A stretch of 64,000 bases of DNA. Source: Tardiphaga sp. 709 (lineage in GTDB: Bacteria; Pseudomonadota; Alphaproteobacteria; Rhizobiales; Xanthobacteraceae). How positions within the stretch are numbered: the stretch's first letter is position 1; each line of letters starts with the position of its first letter. The position numbers were made by a program, and so were the translations under genes. The stretch lies in contig NZ_CP135529.1 in NCBI RefSeq assembly GCF_032401055.1, forward strand, positions 3,036,501-3,100,500, given 5' to 3'. Under the pieces are notes generated by a model that had not been told where the DNA came from, ran no database searches, and saw nothing but the letters and a program-made list of their open reading frames with translations. Shown here one piece after another: positions 25,208-34,566 of the stretch.

Positions 25208-26167
25208 CTAACCGAACACGCCCTGCCGGTCGGCCTTGGCAACGAAGCCCGAGACCTGCGGCAATGTCGCTTCAATATCACCTTCGTACTTCAGCAGCAC
25301 GTTGAGCGTATCCTTGACCATCTCGTGGCCGAGTTCGGACGCACCGAGCAGCACGAGCACCTTTGCCCAGTCGATGGTCTCGCTGACCGACGGCAGCTTC
25401 TTCAGGTCCAGCGTGCGAACCTGATTGACGAAACCGACAAGCTGCTTGCGAAGTGTCGCGGAAATACCGGGCACGCGGGTTTCGACGATACGCTCTTCGA
25501 GCTTCGGTTCGGGGAAGCCGATATGCAGATGCAGACAGCGGCGCTTCAACGCATCGCCAAGATCGCGCTCGCCGTTCGAGGTCAGGATCACGGTCGGCGG
25601 TACGATGGCTACGACGGTGCCAAGCTCGGGGATCGTGACCTGGAAGTCGGACAGGATTTCGAGCAGCAGCGATTCGAATTCGGCGTCGGACTTGTCGATC
25701 TCGTCGATGAGAAGCACGCAGCCCATCGGCTGTTCCAGCGCGCGCAGCAACGGGCGCGGCTCGACGAACTCCTTGGAGAAGAACACGTCGCCGAAATCGT
25801 GCAGCTGGTCGAGCGCCTTGGCGAGCGTATCGGCGCCGCCCAGCACTTCGCCGAGCTTGTCTTTCAGGATCTGGGTGTAGAGCAGCTGCTTGGCATATTT
25901 CCACTCATACAGCGCCTTGGCCTCGTCGAGGCCCTCGTAGCACTGCATGCGGATCATCTCGAGACCACGCGAGGCAGCGATCGCCTTGGCAAGTTCGGTC
26001 TTGCCCACACCGGCGGGACCTTCGACCAGGATCGGCTTCTCGATTTTCTCGGCGAGATAGACGGCGGTAGCGATCTGCCGGCTGGCGATATAGCCGGCGG
26101 AAGCCAGGCTGCGCTCAACGGCTTCGATCGATGCTGACGAACTGGTGCTCTCGGCCACGGGCTTCAC
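25208..26167 (-). CDS. MoxR/CoxD-type AAA+ ATPase
   Basis: A 319-residue ATPase with Walker A G-P-A-G-V-G-K-T at residues 50-57, Walker B V-L-L-I-D-E-I-D-K-S and the sensor L-T-S-N-G-E-R-D-L-G-D-A-L-K-R-R-C. MoxR proteins act as chaperones that remodel partner proteins, often with a VWA protein encoded next to them, as here. The target could be a molybdenum- or copper-containing enzyme elsewhere. A nuclease-like gene lies 110 bases upstream on the same strand. Confidence 0.94.
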   Translation of the reverse strand: MKPVAESTSSSASIEAVERSLASAGYIASRQIATAVYLAEKIEKPILVEGPAGVGKTELAKAIAASRGLEMIRMQCYEGLDEAKALYEWKYAKQLLYTQILKDKLGEVLGGADTLAKALDQLHDFGDVFFSKEFVEPRPLLRALEQPMGCVLLIDEIDKSDAEFESLLLEILSDFQVTIPELGTVVAIVPPTVILTSNGERDLGDALKRRCLHLHIGFPEPKLEERIVETRVPGISATLRKQLVGFVNQVRTLDLKKLPSVSETIDWAKVLVLLGASELGHEMVKDTLNVLLKYEGDIEATLPQVSGFVAKADRQGVFG

Positions 26168-26277
26168 TCCGGATTTCGCATACTGGAATAAGCTGTGGCG
26201 TGCTCGCCCGGCTCATTCCGGCGTCCTGATTTGCTACGTGGTTCAGCCCGCGGCGTCCAGCGCCACCGGCTCATCGC

Positions 26278-27039
26278 TCAGTTGCGGCGACTGGCGGCCT
26301 GACAGTTGAGCGCCTTGCGGTACCCCGCGGCGCGGGCATCGTCCTCGCTGCAGAACCAGCGATCCGGCTTCGGCTGGGTCGCATAATTCTGGCACTGGGG
26401 GATGAGATAGACACCGACATGGCCGGTAAACTTGGCGCGGCGGACCTGTTTCGCCCGGATATTGCAGCCCAACGGCATTGTGAGATCGGTGGGGAATAGC
26501 GCCGCGCGCAGCTCCTTGTCCTTGTCGCTCCGGCAGGCTGAGCCGAGCAATGGGCTGTCGCTCGCCTTGCGGCGGAACTCCGCAGGCGTCACGAAGCACC
26601 CGCGCCACAGACCCTTGCGCTTGTCCTTGGCAGCAATTTCGTCCGCCTTGAAATTGGTCTTGGCGCTTGCCTTGTCCGACGGTTCGATGCTCACCGCATA
26701 CCCCGATCGGACAATCGCCTGATTGAGGCTACCCGTCTCGCCAACGACACTGCAGAGACCGGCGCGGCGGTTCTTGTAGATCTTGTCCTCGCCAAGGTCC
26801 TCGCAGCGAACCTCGCGCTTGCCGATCAGTTTCACCAGCTGATCCCTTGCCTCGACGCCGCAGGCCCAATTGTCGGCATGCTCATCGACACAGGGCTGAT
26901 CCACCTCCGGTGCGTCCAGGCCGGCGAGCTTGTAGGCGACATTGCCGATCTGGATGGTGTCGCCGTCCTTGACGATGGCTTCGACCGCCGAGGCCGGGTT
27001 GGCGACAAGCAGCAGGAAGAGCAGGGACAGGATGCGCAT
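26278..27039 (-). CDS. Secreted thermonuclease-like (SNase fold) protein
   Basis: A 253-residue protein with a signal peptide (residues 1-18, M-R-I-L-S-L-L-F-L-L-L-V-A-N-P-A-S-A). The ATG at 27039 is preferred over a TTG just upstream. Residues 22-140 match the staphylococcal-nuclease fold: K-D-G-D-T-I-Q-I, then Y-K-L-A-G-L-D-A-P-E-V-D. The acid pair D-x-P-E is kept, but the arginine normally at the Y-R-L-x-G-I-D position is lysine. The C-terminal 100 residues have several cysteines, C-Q-N-Y and W-F-C-S-E-D-D-A-R-A-A-G-Y-R, a cysteine-containing tail found in related alphaproteobacterial proteins. Probably a periplasmic nuclease, possibly with altered activity. Confidence 0.82.
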   Translation of the reverse strand: MRILSLLFLLLVANPASAVEAIVKDGDTIQIGNVAYKLAGLDAPEVDQPCVDEHADNWACGVEARDQLVKLIGKREVRCEDLGEDKIYKNRRAGLCSVVGETGSLNQAIVRSGYAVSIEPSDKASAKTNFKADEIAAKDKRKGLWRGCFVTPAEFRRKASDSPLLGSACRSDKDKELRAALFPTDLTMPLGCNIRAKQVRRAKFTGHVGVYLIPQCQNYATQPKPDRWFCSEDDARAAGYRKALNCQAASRRN

Positions 27040-27130
27040 CAATCTGGTCTCGGGATCGGCACGGGAGGACTGCGATCAGTCCTATCGCAGCAGGCGCGCC
27101 CACGAAAGAGACATCACGCGCACTGCGCCG

Positions 27131-28030
27131 TCACACCGCGACCAGCATCGCCACGCCGACGACAATCAGCGCAATCCCCGACAATTCGCGTGCCGAAAGG
27201 GGCTGCTTGAACGAATAATAGGCGACAGCCTGCGCGAACAGCACCTCGACCAGCGCCAGCGTCCGGACATTGGCGGCGGCCGTGAGCGCGAACGCGAGGA
27301 ACCAGAATTGCGAAGCGGCTGCCCCCATGAAGCCGGCCAGCATCGATGGCTTCCACAGCCCGAGGATGTCGCTCAGCACCTTGGGTGCACGGGCCAACAG
27401 ATAGATGGTCAGGATCAAGGTCTGCACGAACAGTGCCCAGACCAGCGCATAGGACGCCGCCGTGACGAAGCTGACACCGGGCACCGTGATGATGGCGCCG
27501 CGAAAACCGACGGCCGACAATGCGAAAGCCGCAGCCGCGACCAGTCCGAGGACGGTCGGCCGGATGCTGGCGATGTTGCGCGTGGCACCGGGCCGCAGCG
27601 CCGTGACGACAACGCCAATGGTGGCAATCAGGATCGCCGCAACCTTCGGCGCGGTCAGATGATCGCCGAGAAAGACGAAACCGAAAATCGCGGTCTGAAT
27701 CGCCTCGGTCTTGAGATAGGCCGTGGTCACCACAAAGGAGCGATCATTCATCGCTGCCAGCATGAGCCCCGTGGCAAAGATCTGGCTCAGCGCCCCGAGG
27801 AGCAGCCACGGCCAGAATTCGGCTGATGGCCACGGCACCTTGTCGCCCGTCGCCAGGATGATCACCACGAAAAAGACGATCGAAAACGGGAAGCCGAACA
27901 GGAACCTGATATTGGTCGCGCCCCAGGTGCCCAATGGTCCGGTGAGCGAACGCTGCATGGCATTGCGCGCCACCTGCCCCAGCGAGGCGATGATCGTGAA
28001 GGGGATCCAAAGCGAGGCGACGGTGAACAT
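27131..28030 (-). CDS. EamA-type DMT superfamily transporter
   Basis: About 299 residues with ten membrane helices in two EamA repeats, as expected for drug/metabolite exporters. The first helix starts F-T-V-A-S-L-W-I-P-F-T-I-I-A-S, so I choose the ATG at 28030. A GTG at 28078 would add 16 polar residues; neither has a clear ribosome site. The second repeat ends L-S-G-I-A-L-I-V-V-G-V-A-M-L. The substrate is unknown. It is upstream of the nuclease-like gene on the same strand, 91 bases away. Confidence 0.88.
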   Translation of the reverse strand: MFTVASLWIPFTIIASLGQVARNAMQRSLTGPLGTWGATNIRFLFGFPFSIVFFVVIILATGDKVPWPSAEFWPWLLLGALSQIFATGLMLAAMNDRSFVVTTAYLKTEAIQTAIFGFVFLGDHLTAPKVAAILIATIGVVVTALRPGATRNIASIRPTVLGLVAAAAFALSAVGFRGAIITVPGVSFVTAASYALVWALFVQTLILTIYLLARAPKVLSDILGLWKPSMLAGFMGAAASQFWFLAFALTAAANVRTLALVEVLFAQAVAYYSFKQPLSARELSGIALIVVGVAMLVAV

Positions 28031-28141
28031 GAGGCAGGACGGGTCCGCGAGCGATGGCGCGGAACCTGACTGCGTCACGCCGCAGGGTCAAGCGGCCTGC
28101 GCCCATGCCTGCGATGCGATCGCGACCGCCTCGGACGTGGC

Positions 28142-31100
28142 TTACCAGACGAAGCGAACGACGCCCTTGCCTGCATGGCTGCGGGTGAGGTTGGAGAACT
28201 CGCCCTCATAACTCACCGCGACCGACACCCCGCTGCCGAGTATGACCTCCGCACTCGCGCTGGTCAGCGCAGCATCGGGCGCCATCGTAGCACCGTTCAC
28301 GACGAAGCTCGCGCCAGGCAGCGACTGGAACGAGGCCTGCGCGACGCGATCGCGGTTGAAATCATGCGCCCAGGCGGCGCGCCCGCGCAACGTGAGCAGC
28401 GCAGCGTCGAGAGCGAAGGATTTGTCGGTACGCAGGCCGACCTCACTGCGGGTCGCGGTGACGTTGCGCGCGGTGTAGCTCAGCACAAAATCGTTGCCGC
28501 CGGATACGAGCGTTTCCGCATAGGCCGGCAGGTCAATATTCGTGATCTGCCCCGCGGCATAAGGCGTCAAACCCACGCCGCCAAGCCACGGCAGCACGCT
28601 CCGATGACCAGCTTCGGCACGCGCCGAGAAAGCGTGCACGGTGAAGTTCGCGCGCAACCGGTCTGCATCGACGATGGTCACCAGCCGTTCCGTGGTGACA
28701 TTTTGCCAGCCATAGGCGAGTGCGCCCGTGAGATAGGCCGCTCCTTCGTGGTGGCGAATGAAGCCACCGATCTGGAACAGGTCCGAATGACCCGAACCGA
28801 GACTATCCGACAAGCCGAAACTGGTGCCACCGCCGGCCACGGCGAAGCCGGCCAGCGTCTGAGGCGACAGCCAGGTATCGGCACCCACGGCAATGCCCCC
28901 GATCCGGCTGCTGCTGCTATGCGAACCAACGACCGTGTTGCCGTCGGTCGCCTGACCACCACCGAAGCCCGCAGCCCAGACGTTCCAGCGCGATTCGAAA
29001 CTCGCCACCGCAGGTGGCGCTTTAGCGATCGCACCGTAGGCGTCGCGCCACGACGTCGCCGAACGATCGGCCGATGCGAAGGCATTTGATGCTGTGCCCG
29101 CCGCTGCAAGGCCGCGATTGGCTAAGAAGGGATCGGTCAGCACGCCCATGAATTGCGTCATGGCCTGCACGGTGTTCTGTTGCACGCCGGTCGAGAGTTC
29201 GCCCGACGACTGCGTCAGATCTTCCGGCGCCATCGCGCCGAGCGCATAGGGGATGCCGCCATGGCTGCCAAAATAGGTGTTCAGCGACGAGGCGATGTTG
29301 TTCTGGTTGATGTTGAGACCGGTCAGCTTCAGATCGACATTGAGATAGACGTTCTGGGCATCGTAGCTCAGCGTCGTGATGAATGAGGGCGGTTCGTCGC
29401 TGACGATATTCGGGCTGAACGTGCCTGCAATGCCGCCTGCAGCGTTCAGAATGGTGTAGCGTTCACGCACATAGGCCGCGGGATCGAAGCTGATGCGAAC
29501 GCCTGCATTATTGAGCGACGCGGCGCCTGTGACATTGGCTCGGTCCGCCGCCAGACCGGATACTTCCACCATGTAGCTCGAAGCTGCGGCAAACGTCAGA
29601 TTGCCTTGTACTGACAGCAGCCCGACCGAATTGCCGGGCGACAGCATGCCGCCATCCCGGATCTGTGTAGTGCTGACGATGCCGTTGCCGCCGAGCGTCG
29701 CGCCGCGTTCGACACTCACCAGCGACGACGCGGCGATCGAGCCGTTGACGCTGAGCGTTCCAGCCTTAACGTCGGTGACGCCAGTATAGGAGTTGATACC
29801 ATCGAGTCGTGTTGTGCCTGGGCCGCCTTGTGCGAATGATCCAATGCCGGAGATCACGCCCGCCAGCGTCAGCAGACCATCACGGTTGGCGATCAGCGCG
29901 CCATTGTTGATGACATTGCCGAGGAGCGAGCCCGTCAGCCCGCCATTGCCGATCTGCAGGGTCCCATTCGTAATGACCGAGCCACCGCTATAGGTGTTGT
30001 CGCCGGTGAGGACCGTGGTGCCGGTGCCGACTTGCCGGAATTGGCCACTGCCAGAGATCGTTCCGCCGAATGTGTAGATGTCGGAGCGAAATATCTGGAG
30101 TGCCCCGTAGTTGACGACATCACCGACGATCGAGCCAGCAGCCCCGCCGGAGCCGAGTTGCAAAGTGCCAGCTGATATCAACGTGCCGCCGCTATAGACG
30201 CTGTCGTTCTGAAGCACGGTGGTGCCAGTTCCCATCTGCACCAATGAGCCGGTGCCTGAAATCACACCGTTGTAGAACAGAGTATTGGAGCTATTGACGG
30301 ACAACACGCCATTGTTGGCGACATTACCCGTGAGCGTGCCAGACGTCCCGCCATTGCCGATCTGCAGCGTACCGGCATTGATCGTCGTGCCGCCGCTAAA
30401 AGAGTTGGCGCCTGCCAGAACCAACGTGCCCCAGCCATCCTTGGTTAAGGCGCCGGCGCCCGAGACACTTCCTGTAGTCGTGAATCTCGTTCCGAACAGC
30501 GTCTCGATTGTGCCGCTGCCAGAAAGCACAATACGTCGCGCGGACGTGATATCGGCGAGCGTCAGCAGCGTGCCACCCGAGAGCGTCAGCGTGCCCGTGC
30601 CGAGATTGGCGTCCGCGAGAACTGCAACAGCGCCGCCCGAGACTGTCGTGCCACCCGTATATGTATTCGTGCCGGACAACAGCAACGCGCCGCTGCCGGT
30701 CTTCACGAGACTACCGCCGACACCGCTGACGGTACTTGCGATGACCGTATCGCTCGCCTGATTGAGCGTCAGTTGCGCACTGCCGAGCGCAATCTCGCCG
30801 CCGAAGCCGATTAGCGAATGCGTCGTGGTATTGTAACCGTTGAGATCGAGCTTGCCGCCGTAGACGATCACGTCGCTGCCATTGGGCAGTGCCCCGGAAG
30901 CGCCAAGCTGCAGCGTACCGGCTTCAAGCATGGTGCCGCCGGTCCAGCTATTGACGCTCGACAATACCAGTGTGCCGTCGCCGGCCTTGATCAGGCTGCC
31001 TCCGCCGGACACCGTGCCGGTGAGCACCAGCGCCGTTGCGGCGTCGGTATCGATCTGGCCGATGCCAAGCAACGACACATTGCGTGCCGAATTGATATTG

Positions 31101-34100
31101 GCCGTCGTGTGGAGGATGCCGTTGTCGAAAGTCAGGCCCCCCGCCGCGGCGCCAAGATTTGCATTCGACGAAATCTGCAGCGTACCTCCGCTGATGGTCG
31201 TGCCGCCGGTATAGGTGCTGGTGCCAGCGAGCACGAGCGTGCCGCCACCCGTCTTGTTCACACCGCCAGCACCTACAATCGGAGCCGAAATCGTCGCTGT
31301 CTCGCCCGACAGGACACGCAGTTCACCAATGCCGTCCGAACCGTCCAGCGCGGTTGGCCGCAGTTCGCCAGTGCCTTGAACAAGGTTGTAGAGGCCACCG
31401 ACGAATTGCAGCCCATAGAATTTCTGCGATCCATCGATCGTGACCGTGCCGCCCGGACCGTTGAAGACGCCATAGATGGATCCCCACTGGGTATTGGCAA
31501 CGCCGCCCAAATCAAACCAGTTGTTGTTAAGCGCATTCCAAGTTCCGCTGCCACCCGCGCTACCGCTCGTCGCGTCATCCCAACGTTGAAGGATGTCGGT
31601 GCCATTGGGCGAAGCAACGAGATCGACCACATAGATGCGCGAGCTGTCGATCGAATAGGTGACGGGAAACAGTCCCGAGATCGGCGGGATGGCGCCGATA
31701 GTCAGACCGAAGATCGACGCACCGCCGGAATAATTGATCATGCGGTAATAGCCGACGGCCGGCTCGCCCGTGGCGCTGATATTGAACGTCACATTGTTGA
31801 GTGCGACATCGCCGTTGACCCAAACCGAGGTCGAGGTCGACGACGCAGCACCGGAGAAATGGCCGAGATCGAAATCGAAATTGCTACCCGCAAGCATCGA
31901 CAGATTGCCGTTCACAGTCAGGTGCCCTGTGCCATCCGGCGCCAGCGTGCCGCCATTCAGGACCGTTGTGCGCCCCACCGATCCGTTTCCGGTCAGCCTG
32001 CCGCTGTGATCCACCGTGACGGTGCCGCCGAGTTGCCCGGTCACGCCCAGCGTTGCATTCAGGATTTCCGTAGTGCCCGTGAATGCGGCGCTCCGGCCAG
32101 AAAGGATCGTGGTTCCGGCGAGTGCATTGATCACACCATTGCCGGTGATCAGATTGTTAAAGAGATAATCGCTGCTCGTATGGTTGAAATTGAGCGTGCC
32201 ACTTTGCGCGAGGTCAATCAGACCGGTCACGACACCGGGCGCCAGGGCCGTTGCGCCCGCCTCGGCGCCGAGACTCAATGTACCGCTGACGCCGAGGGCG
32301 CCGATCTGAATCATACGCGCTTTCGCAGCGCCCCCATTGCTCACCGCGAGCGAACCGACAGACGCCGCCCCGACCTTCAAGGTCTGGGCATCGAGAACCG
32401 ATCCCGGACCGTCGACCTTCACAGCACCATGCGTGACATAGGACGCATCATTGCCAATTGAAGCGGTAGCTGCAGTCACATGCATGCCATCCGCAATCAG
32501 CAACGAGCCGTTGCCGCGATAACCGACGAACAGATTGGTATTGAGCCAGGATGCGCCTGGGCCAGCGACGGTGACATTGGCATCGGTGCCGCTGTCATAG
32601 CCAACATAGCCATTGGCCGTCGTCAGTCTGGCGCCACCAGCAAAGGCCAGACTGCCGGCGTTGGCGCGCAAATCGCCGTCAAAAGATGTCGATACTCCCG
32701 ATAGCGTCCAGACGGCGTCGCCATTCTTTTCCAGCGCTGAGAAACCCCGATACTTCGTGCCGAGTGCAGAGAGATCGAAAGTCGCATTCTGTGAGCCGCC
32801 CAACGCAAAAATATTGGGATTGCTTGCATTCAGACCGACGACGACATCGCCTGTAATGTTCGAGCCGGACCAGAGCTCCAACCTGTTGCCACCGCCGGTG
32901 AAAAAAATCGCCGCGGCGCGCGATCCGTCGATATTCCGCCCGCCTTCGATCGTCCCGCCTGCAACAACCGTTATGCCGGCGCTCTGCCCGAAGATGCCGG
33001 CTCCCCCCGCTCCATTCGCGCCGGCGTGACCGCTACTTCCATTGCCTAGCTCCCATCCGCCGCCACCCGGACCAGCGGCGCCGCCGACCCCCGCATCGCC
33101 GCCTTGCACCAGTCCGCCGCGATCGACGCGTATGGTGCCGGGAGTCGTCAACACGACGCCATTGCCGCCGCTACCGCCAGCACCGCCATTGCCGCCATTG
33201 CCGCCGGAGACGCCCTGGCCGCCAGATCCTCCGGCCCCGCCGCCGCCGCCGCCCCCACCAAGCACCGATGCACCGCCTTCAATGACCGTCATCCGCGCTC
33301 TTGAGACGACAACGCCGGCGCCGCCGCTGCCACCATTACCGCCACTGCCGCCATCGCCTCCGATGCCGCCGTCGGTCGCAGTGGTGATGCAAGGCGGCTG
33401 TCCGCCGGGGCAATAGTTGCCGATAGCATCGGGGGCGCCAGTACCTCCACCGCCGCCAGCGCCGCCCCAACCGCCGAGACCACCCCTGATCATCGGTGCC
33501 AGCGTTTCCAAAGTGTCTCCGGTGGAGAAGAGGCCTATGCCGCCACCACCACCGCCACCGCCGCCGCCTCCTCCTCCGCCGTAACCGGGCTCCATGAAGG
33601 TGCCATAAAAGGCCAACACGCCATCGCCACCATTGGCACTGACGCTGCCGTAGCCGCCTCTGCCGCCTGCAATGAACTGGTTGCCGGGAACGAATGCTCC
33701 ACTGAAGATCGCGCCGGTGCCGCCACCGCCTCCGCCACCGCCGCTGCCGCCGTCATGGCCCATTCCGTGAAACCAGTTGGTTCCATCCGCGCCTTTGCCC
33801 TTCTCGGGAAACCAACCATATTGTCCCGCCTGGCCCTGAATTTCGCCGCCCAAGAGTTGCGAGCCATTGAAGCCCACCGCCCCTCCCGAGCCACCTAGCC
33901 CTCCTCCTTTGGCATGCGCACCGCTGCCACCCTTGCCGCCGTTGCCGATGTCAGCGTCTTTCGGGTGCTTGTTGTCGGCATCCCTGCCACCGCCGCCGCC
34001 GCCACCGCCGCCATTAGCCGGGTCGATCACACCGCCTGTCCCGCCCGCTTTTGGATTGCTGGATGCATGTGCTCCGCCATTGCCGCCGACGCCCGAAGCT

Positions 34101-34330
34101 TGCGCATGAACCGCTTGCGACGAGGCAATCGCCGCGACCACCAGCACCGGGGCGGCAAGCGACAACAGCGACAGCATCATGGCTGTCGACGACATCAATG
34201 TGTTGGCACGGCGCGCGCCGGTGCCGCTGCTCGTACTCGAGCCGCTGCGGCACGCTGCGCTGACGACTGAAAATACCGGGAGCTTCACGATCCAACTCCA
34301 GCTCGCAGATCCACGCGAGTGAAGTTCCAT
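28142..34330 (-). CDS. Giant glycine-rich autotransporter with PATR repeats and outer-membrane beta-barrel
   Basis: About 2062 residues, taking the ATG at 34330 over a TTG at 34363. Layout: a long signal region (1-77, ending A-V-H-A-Q-A); a passenger start extremely rich in glycine (about 78-480) with G-G-x-G repeats and many Gly runs; beta-helical adhesin-like sequence (480-1000); seven autotransporter-associated repeats (about 1000-1530) of the form G-T-L-V-L-x-G-x-x-x-Y-T-G-G-T-x-I-x-x-G-T-L-Q-I; a linker; and a C-terminal barrel of about 290 residues ending V-R-F-V-W. Type V secretion: the barrel sits in the outer membrane and the passenger is exposed. It likely serves adhesion or biofilm. 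A GAF-LytTR gene directly upstream may control it. Confidence 0.93.
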   Translation of the reverse strand: MELHSRGSASWSWIVKLPVFSVVSAACRSGSSTSSGTGARRANTLMSSTAMMLSLLSLAAPVLVVAAIASSQAVHAQASGVGGNGGAHASSNPKAGGTGGVIDPANGGGGGGGGGRDADNKHPKDADIGNGGKGGSGAHAKGGGLGGSGGAVGFNGSQLLGGEIQGQAGQYGWFPEKGKGADGTNWFHGMGHDGGSGGGGGGGGTGAIFSGAFVPGNQFIAGGRGGYGSVSANGGDGVLAFYGTFMEPGYGGGGGGGGGGGGGGIGLFSTGDTLETLAPMIRGGLGGWGGAGGGGGTGAPDAIGNYCPGGQPPCITTATDGGIGGDGGSGGNGGSGGAGVVVSRARMTVIEGGASVLGGGGGGGGAGGSGGQGVSGGNGGNGGAGGSGGNGVVLTTPGTIRVDRGGLVQGGDAGVGGAAGPGGGGWELGNGSSGHAGANGAGGAGIFGQSAGITVVAGGTIEGGRNIDGSRAAAIFFTGGGNRLELWSGSNITGDVVVGLNASNPNIFALGGSQNATFDLSALGTKYRGFSALEKNGDAVWTLSGVSTSFDGDLRANAGSLAFAGGARLTTANGYVGYDSGTDANVTVAGPGASWLNTNLFVGYRGNGSLLIADGMHVTAATASIGNDASYVTHGAVKVDGPGSVLDAQTLKVGAASVGSLAVSNGGAAKARMIQIGALGVSGTLSLGAEAGATALAPGVVTGLIDLAQSGTLNFNHTSSDYLFNNLITGNGVINALAGTTILSGRSAAFTGTTEILNATLGVTGQLGGTVTVDHSGRLTGNGSVGRTTVLNGGTLAPDGTGHLTVNGNLSMLAGSNFDFDLGHFSGAASSTSTSVWVNGDVALNNVTFNISATGEPAVGYYRMINYSGGASIFGLTIGAIPPISGLFPVTYSIDSSRIYVVDLVASPNGTDILQRWDDATSGSAGGSGTWNALNNNWFDLGGVANTQWGSIYGVFNGPGGTVTIDGSQKFYGLQFVGGLYNLVQGTGELRPTALDGSDGIGELRVLSGETATISAPIVGAGGVNKTGGGTLVLAGTSTYTGGTTISGGTLQISSNANLGAAAGGLTFDNGILHTTANINSARNVSLLGIGQIDTDAATALVLTGTVSGGGSLIKAGDGTLVLSSVNSWTGGTMLEAGTLQLGASGALPNGSDVIVYGGKLDLNGYNTTTHSLIGFGGEIALGSAQLTLNQASDTVIASTVSGVGGSLVKTGSGALLLSGTNTYTGGTTVSGGAVAVLADANLGTGTLTLSGGTLLTLADITSARRIVLSGSGTIETLFGTRFTTTGSVSGAGALTKDGWGTLVLAGANSFSGGTTINAGTLQIGNGGTSGTLTGNVANNGVLSVNSSNTLFYNGVISGTGSLVQMGTGTTVLQNDSVYSGGTLISAGTLQLGSGGAAGSIVGDVVNYGALQIFRSDIYTFGGTISGSGQFRQVGTGTTVLTGDNTYSGGSVITNGTLQIGNGGLTGSLLGNVINNGALIANRDGLLTLAGVISGIGSFAQGGPGTTRLDGINSYTGVTDVKAGTLSVNGSIAASSLVSVERGATLGGNGIVSTTQIRDGGMLSPGNSVGLLSVQGNLTFAAASSYMVEVSGLAADRANVTGAASLNNAGVRISFDPAAYVRERYTILNAAGGIAGTFSPNIVSDEPPSFITTLSYDAQNVYLNVDLKLTGLNINQNNIASSLNTYFGSHGGIPYALGAMAPEDLTQSSGELSTGVQQNTVQAMTQFMGVLTDPFLANRGLAAAGTASNAFASADRSATSWRDAYGAIAKAPPAVASFESRWNVWAAGFGGGQATDGNTVVGSHSSSSRIGGIAVGADTWLSPQTLAGFAVAGGGTSFGLSDSLGSGHSDLFQIGGFIRHHEGAAYLTGALAYGWQNVTTERLVTIVDADRLRANFTVHAFSARAEAGHRSVLPWLGGVGLTPYAAGQITNIDLPAYAETLVSGGNDFVLSYTARNVTATRSEVGLRTDKSFALDAALLTLRGRAAWAHDFNRDRVAQASFQSLPGASFVVNGATMAPDAALTSASAEVILGSGVSVAVSYEGEFSNLTRSHAGKGVVRFVW

Positions 34331-34378
34331 GAGACACGCGATCGCATGACGAGTCGCAATCAAAGATCGACGAATCGA

Positions 34379-34458
34379 CCTATAGGTTCGACGAACGCCC
34401 TACAGGTTTTTCGCGTGTTGAAATGCAGCAACACAAAACGCGAAAAGCACTCAACACA
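34379..34458 (-). promoter_or_regulatory. Candidate LytTR-type direct repeats upstream of the autotransporter
   Basis: Two direct-repeat pairs lie about 50-130 bases before the autotransporter start: CCTATAGGTT (34379-34388) and CCTACAGGTT (34399-34408), 20 bases apart, and CAACACA at 34429 and 34452, 23 bases apart. LytTR regulators bind paired direct repeats about two helical turns apart. An inverted GTGTTG/CAACAC pair (34415-34420, 34429-34434) also occurs. A role is inferred. Confidence 0.4.
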
Positions 34459-34566
34459 CTGACGTCGCTAACGATTTATTAAGTCGTGATCAGCACGCGA
34501 TTGATAGCAATCGGCACGCGAAATGTGAGTCGTCGACGTGCTGGCATTCATCTCGCTTGGTGTCGT

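Noticed and set aside
28175-33416. Long plus-strand frames opposite the autotransporter, some proline-rich
   Set aside because: Proline and alanine runs come from the complement of glycine codons; no ribosome sites and no domains.
33500-34100. Simple-sequence GGC/CCG tracts that look like a repeat array
   Set aside because: They encode the glycine-rich passenger of the autotransporter and have no regular spacers, so not CRISPR or a tandem satellite.
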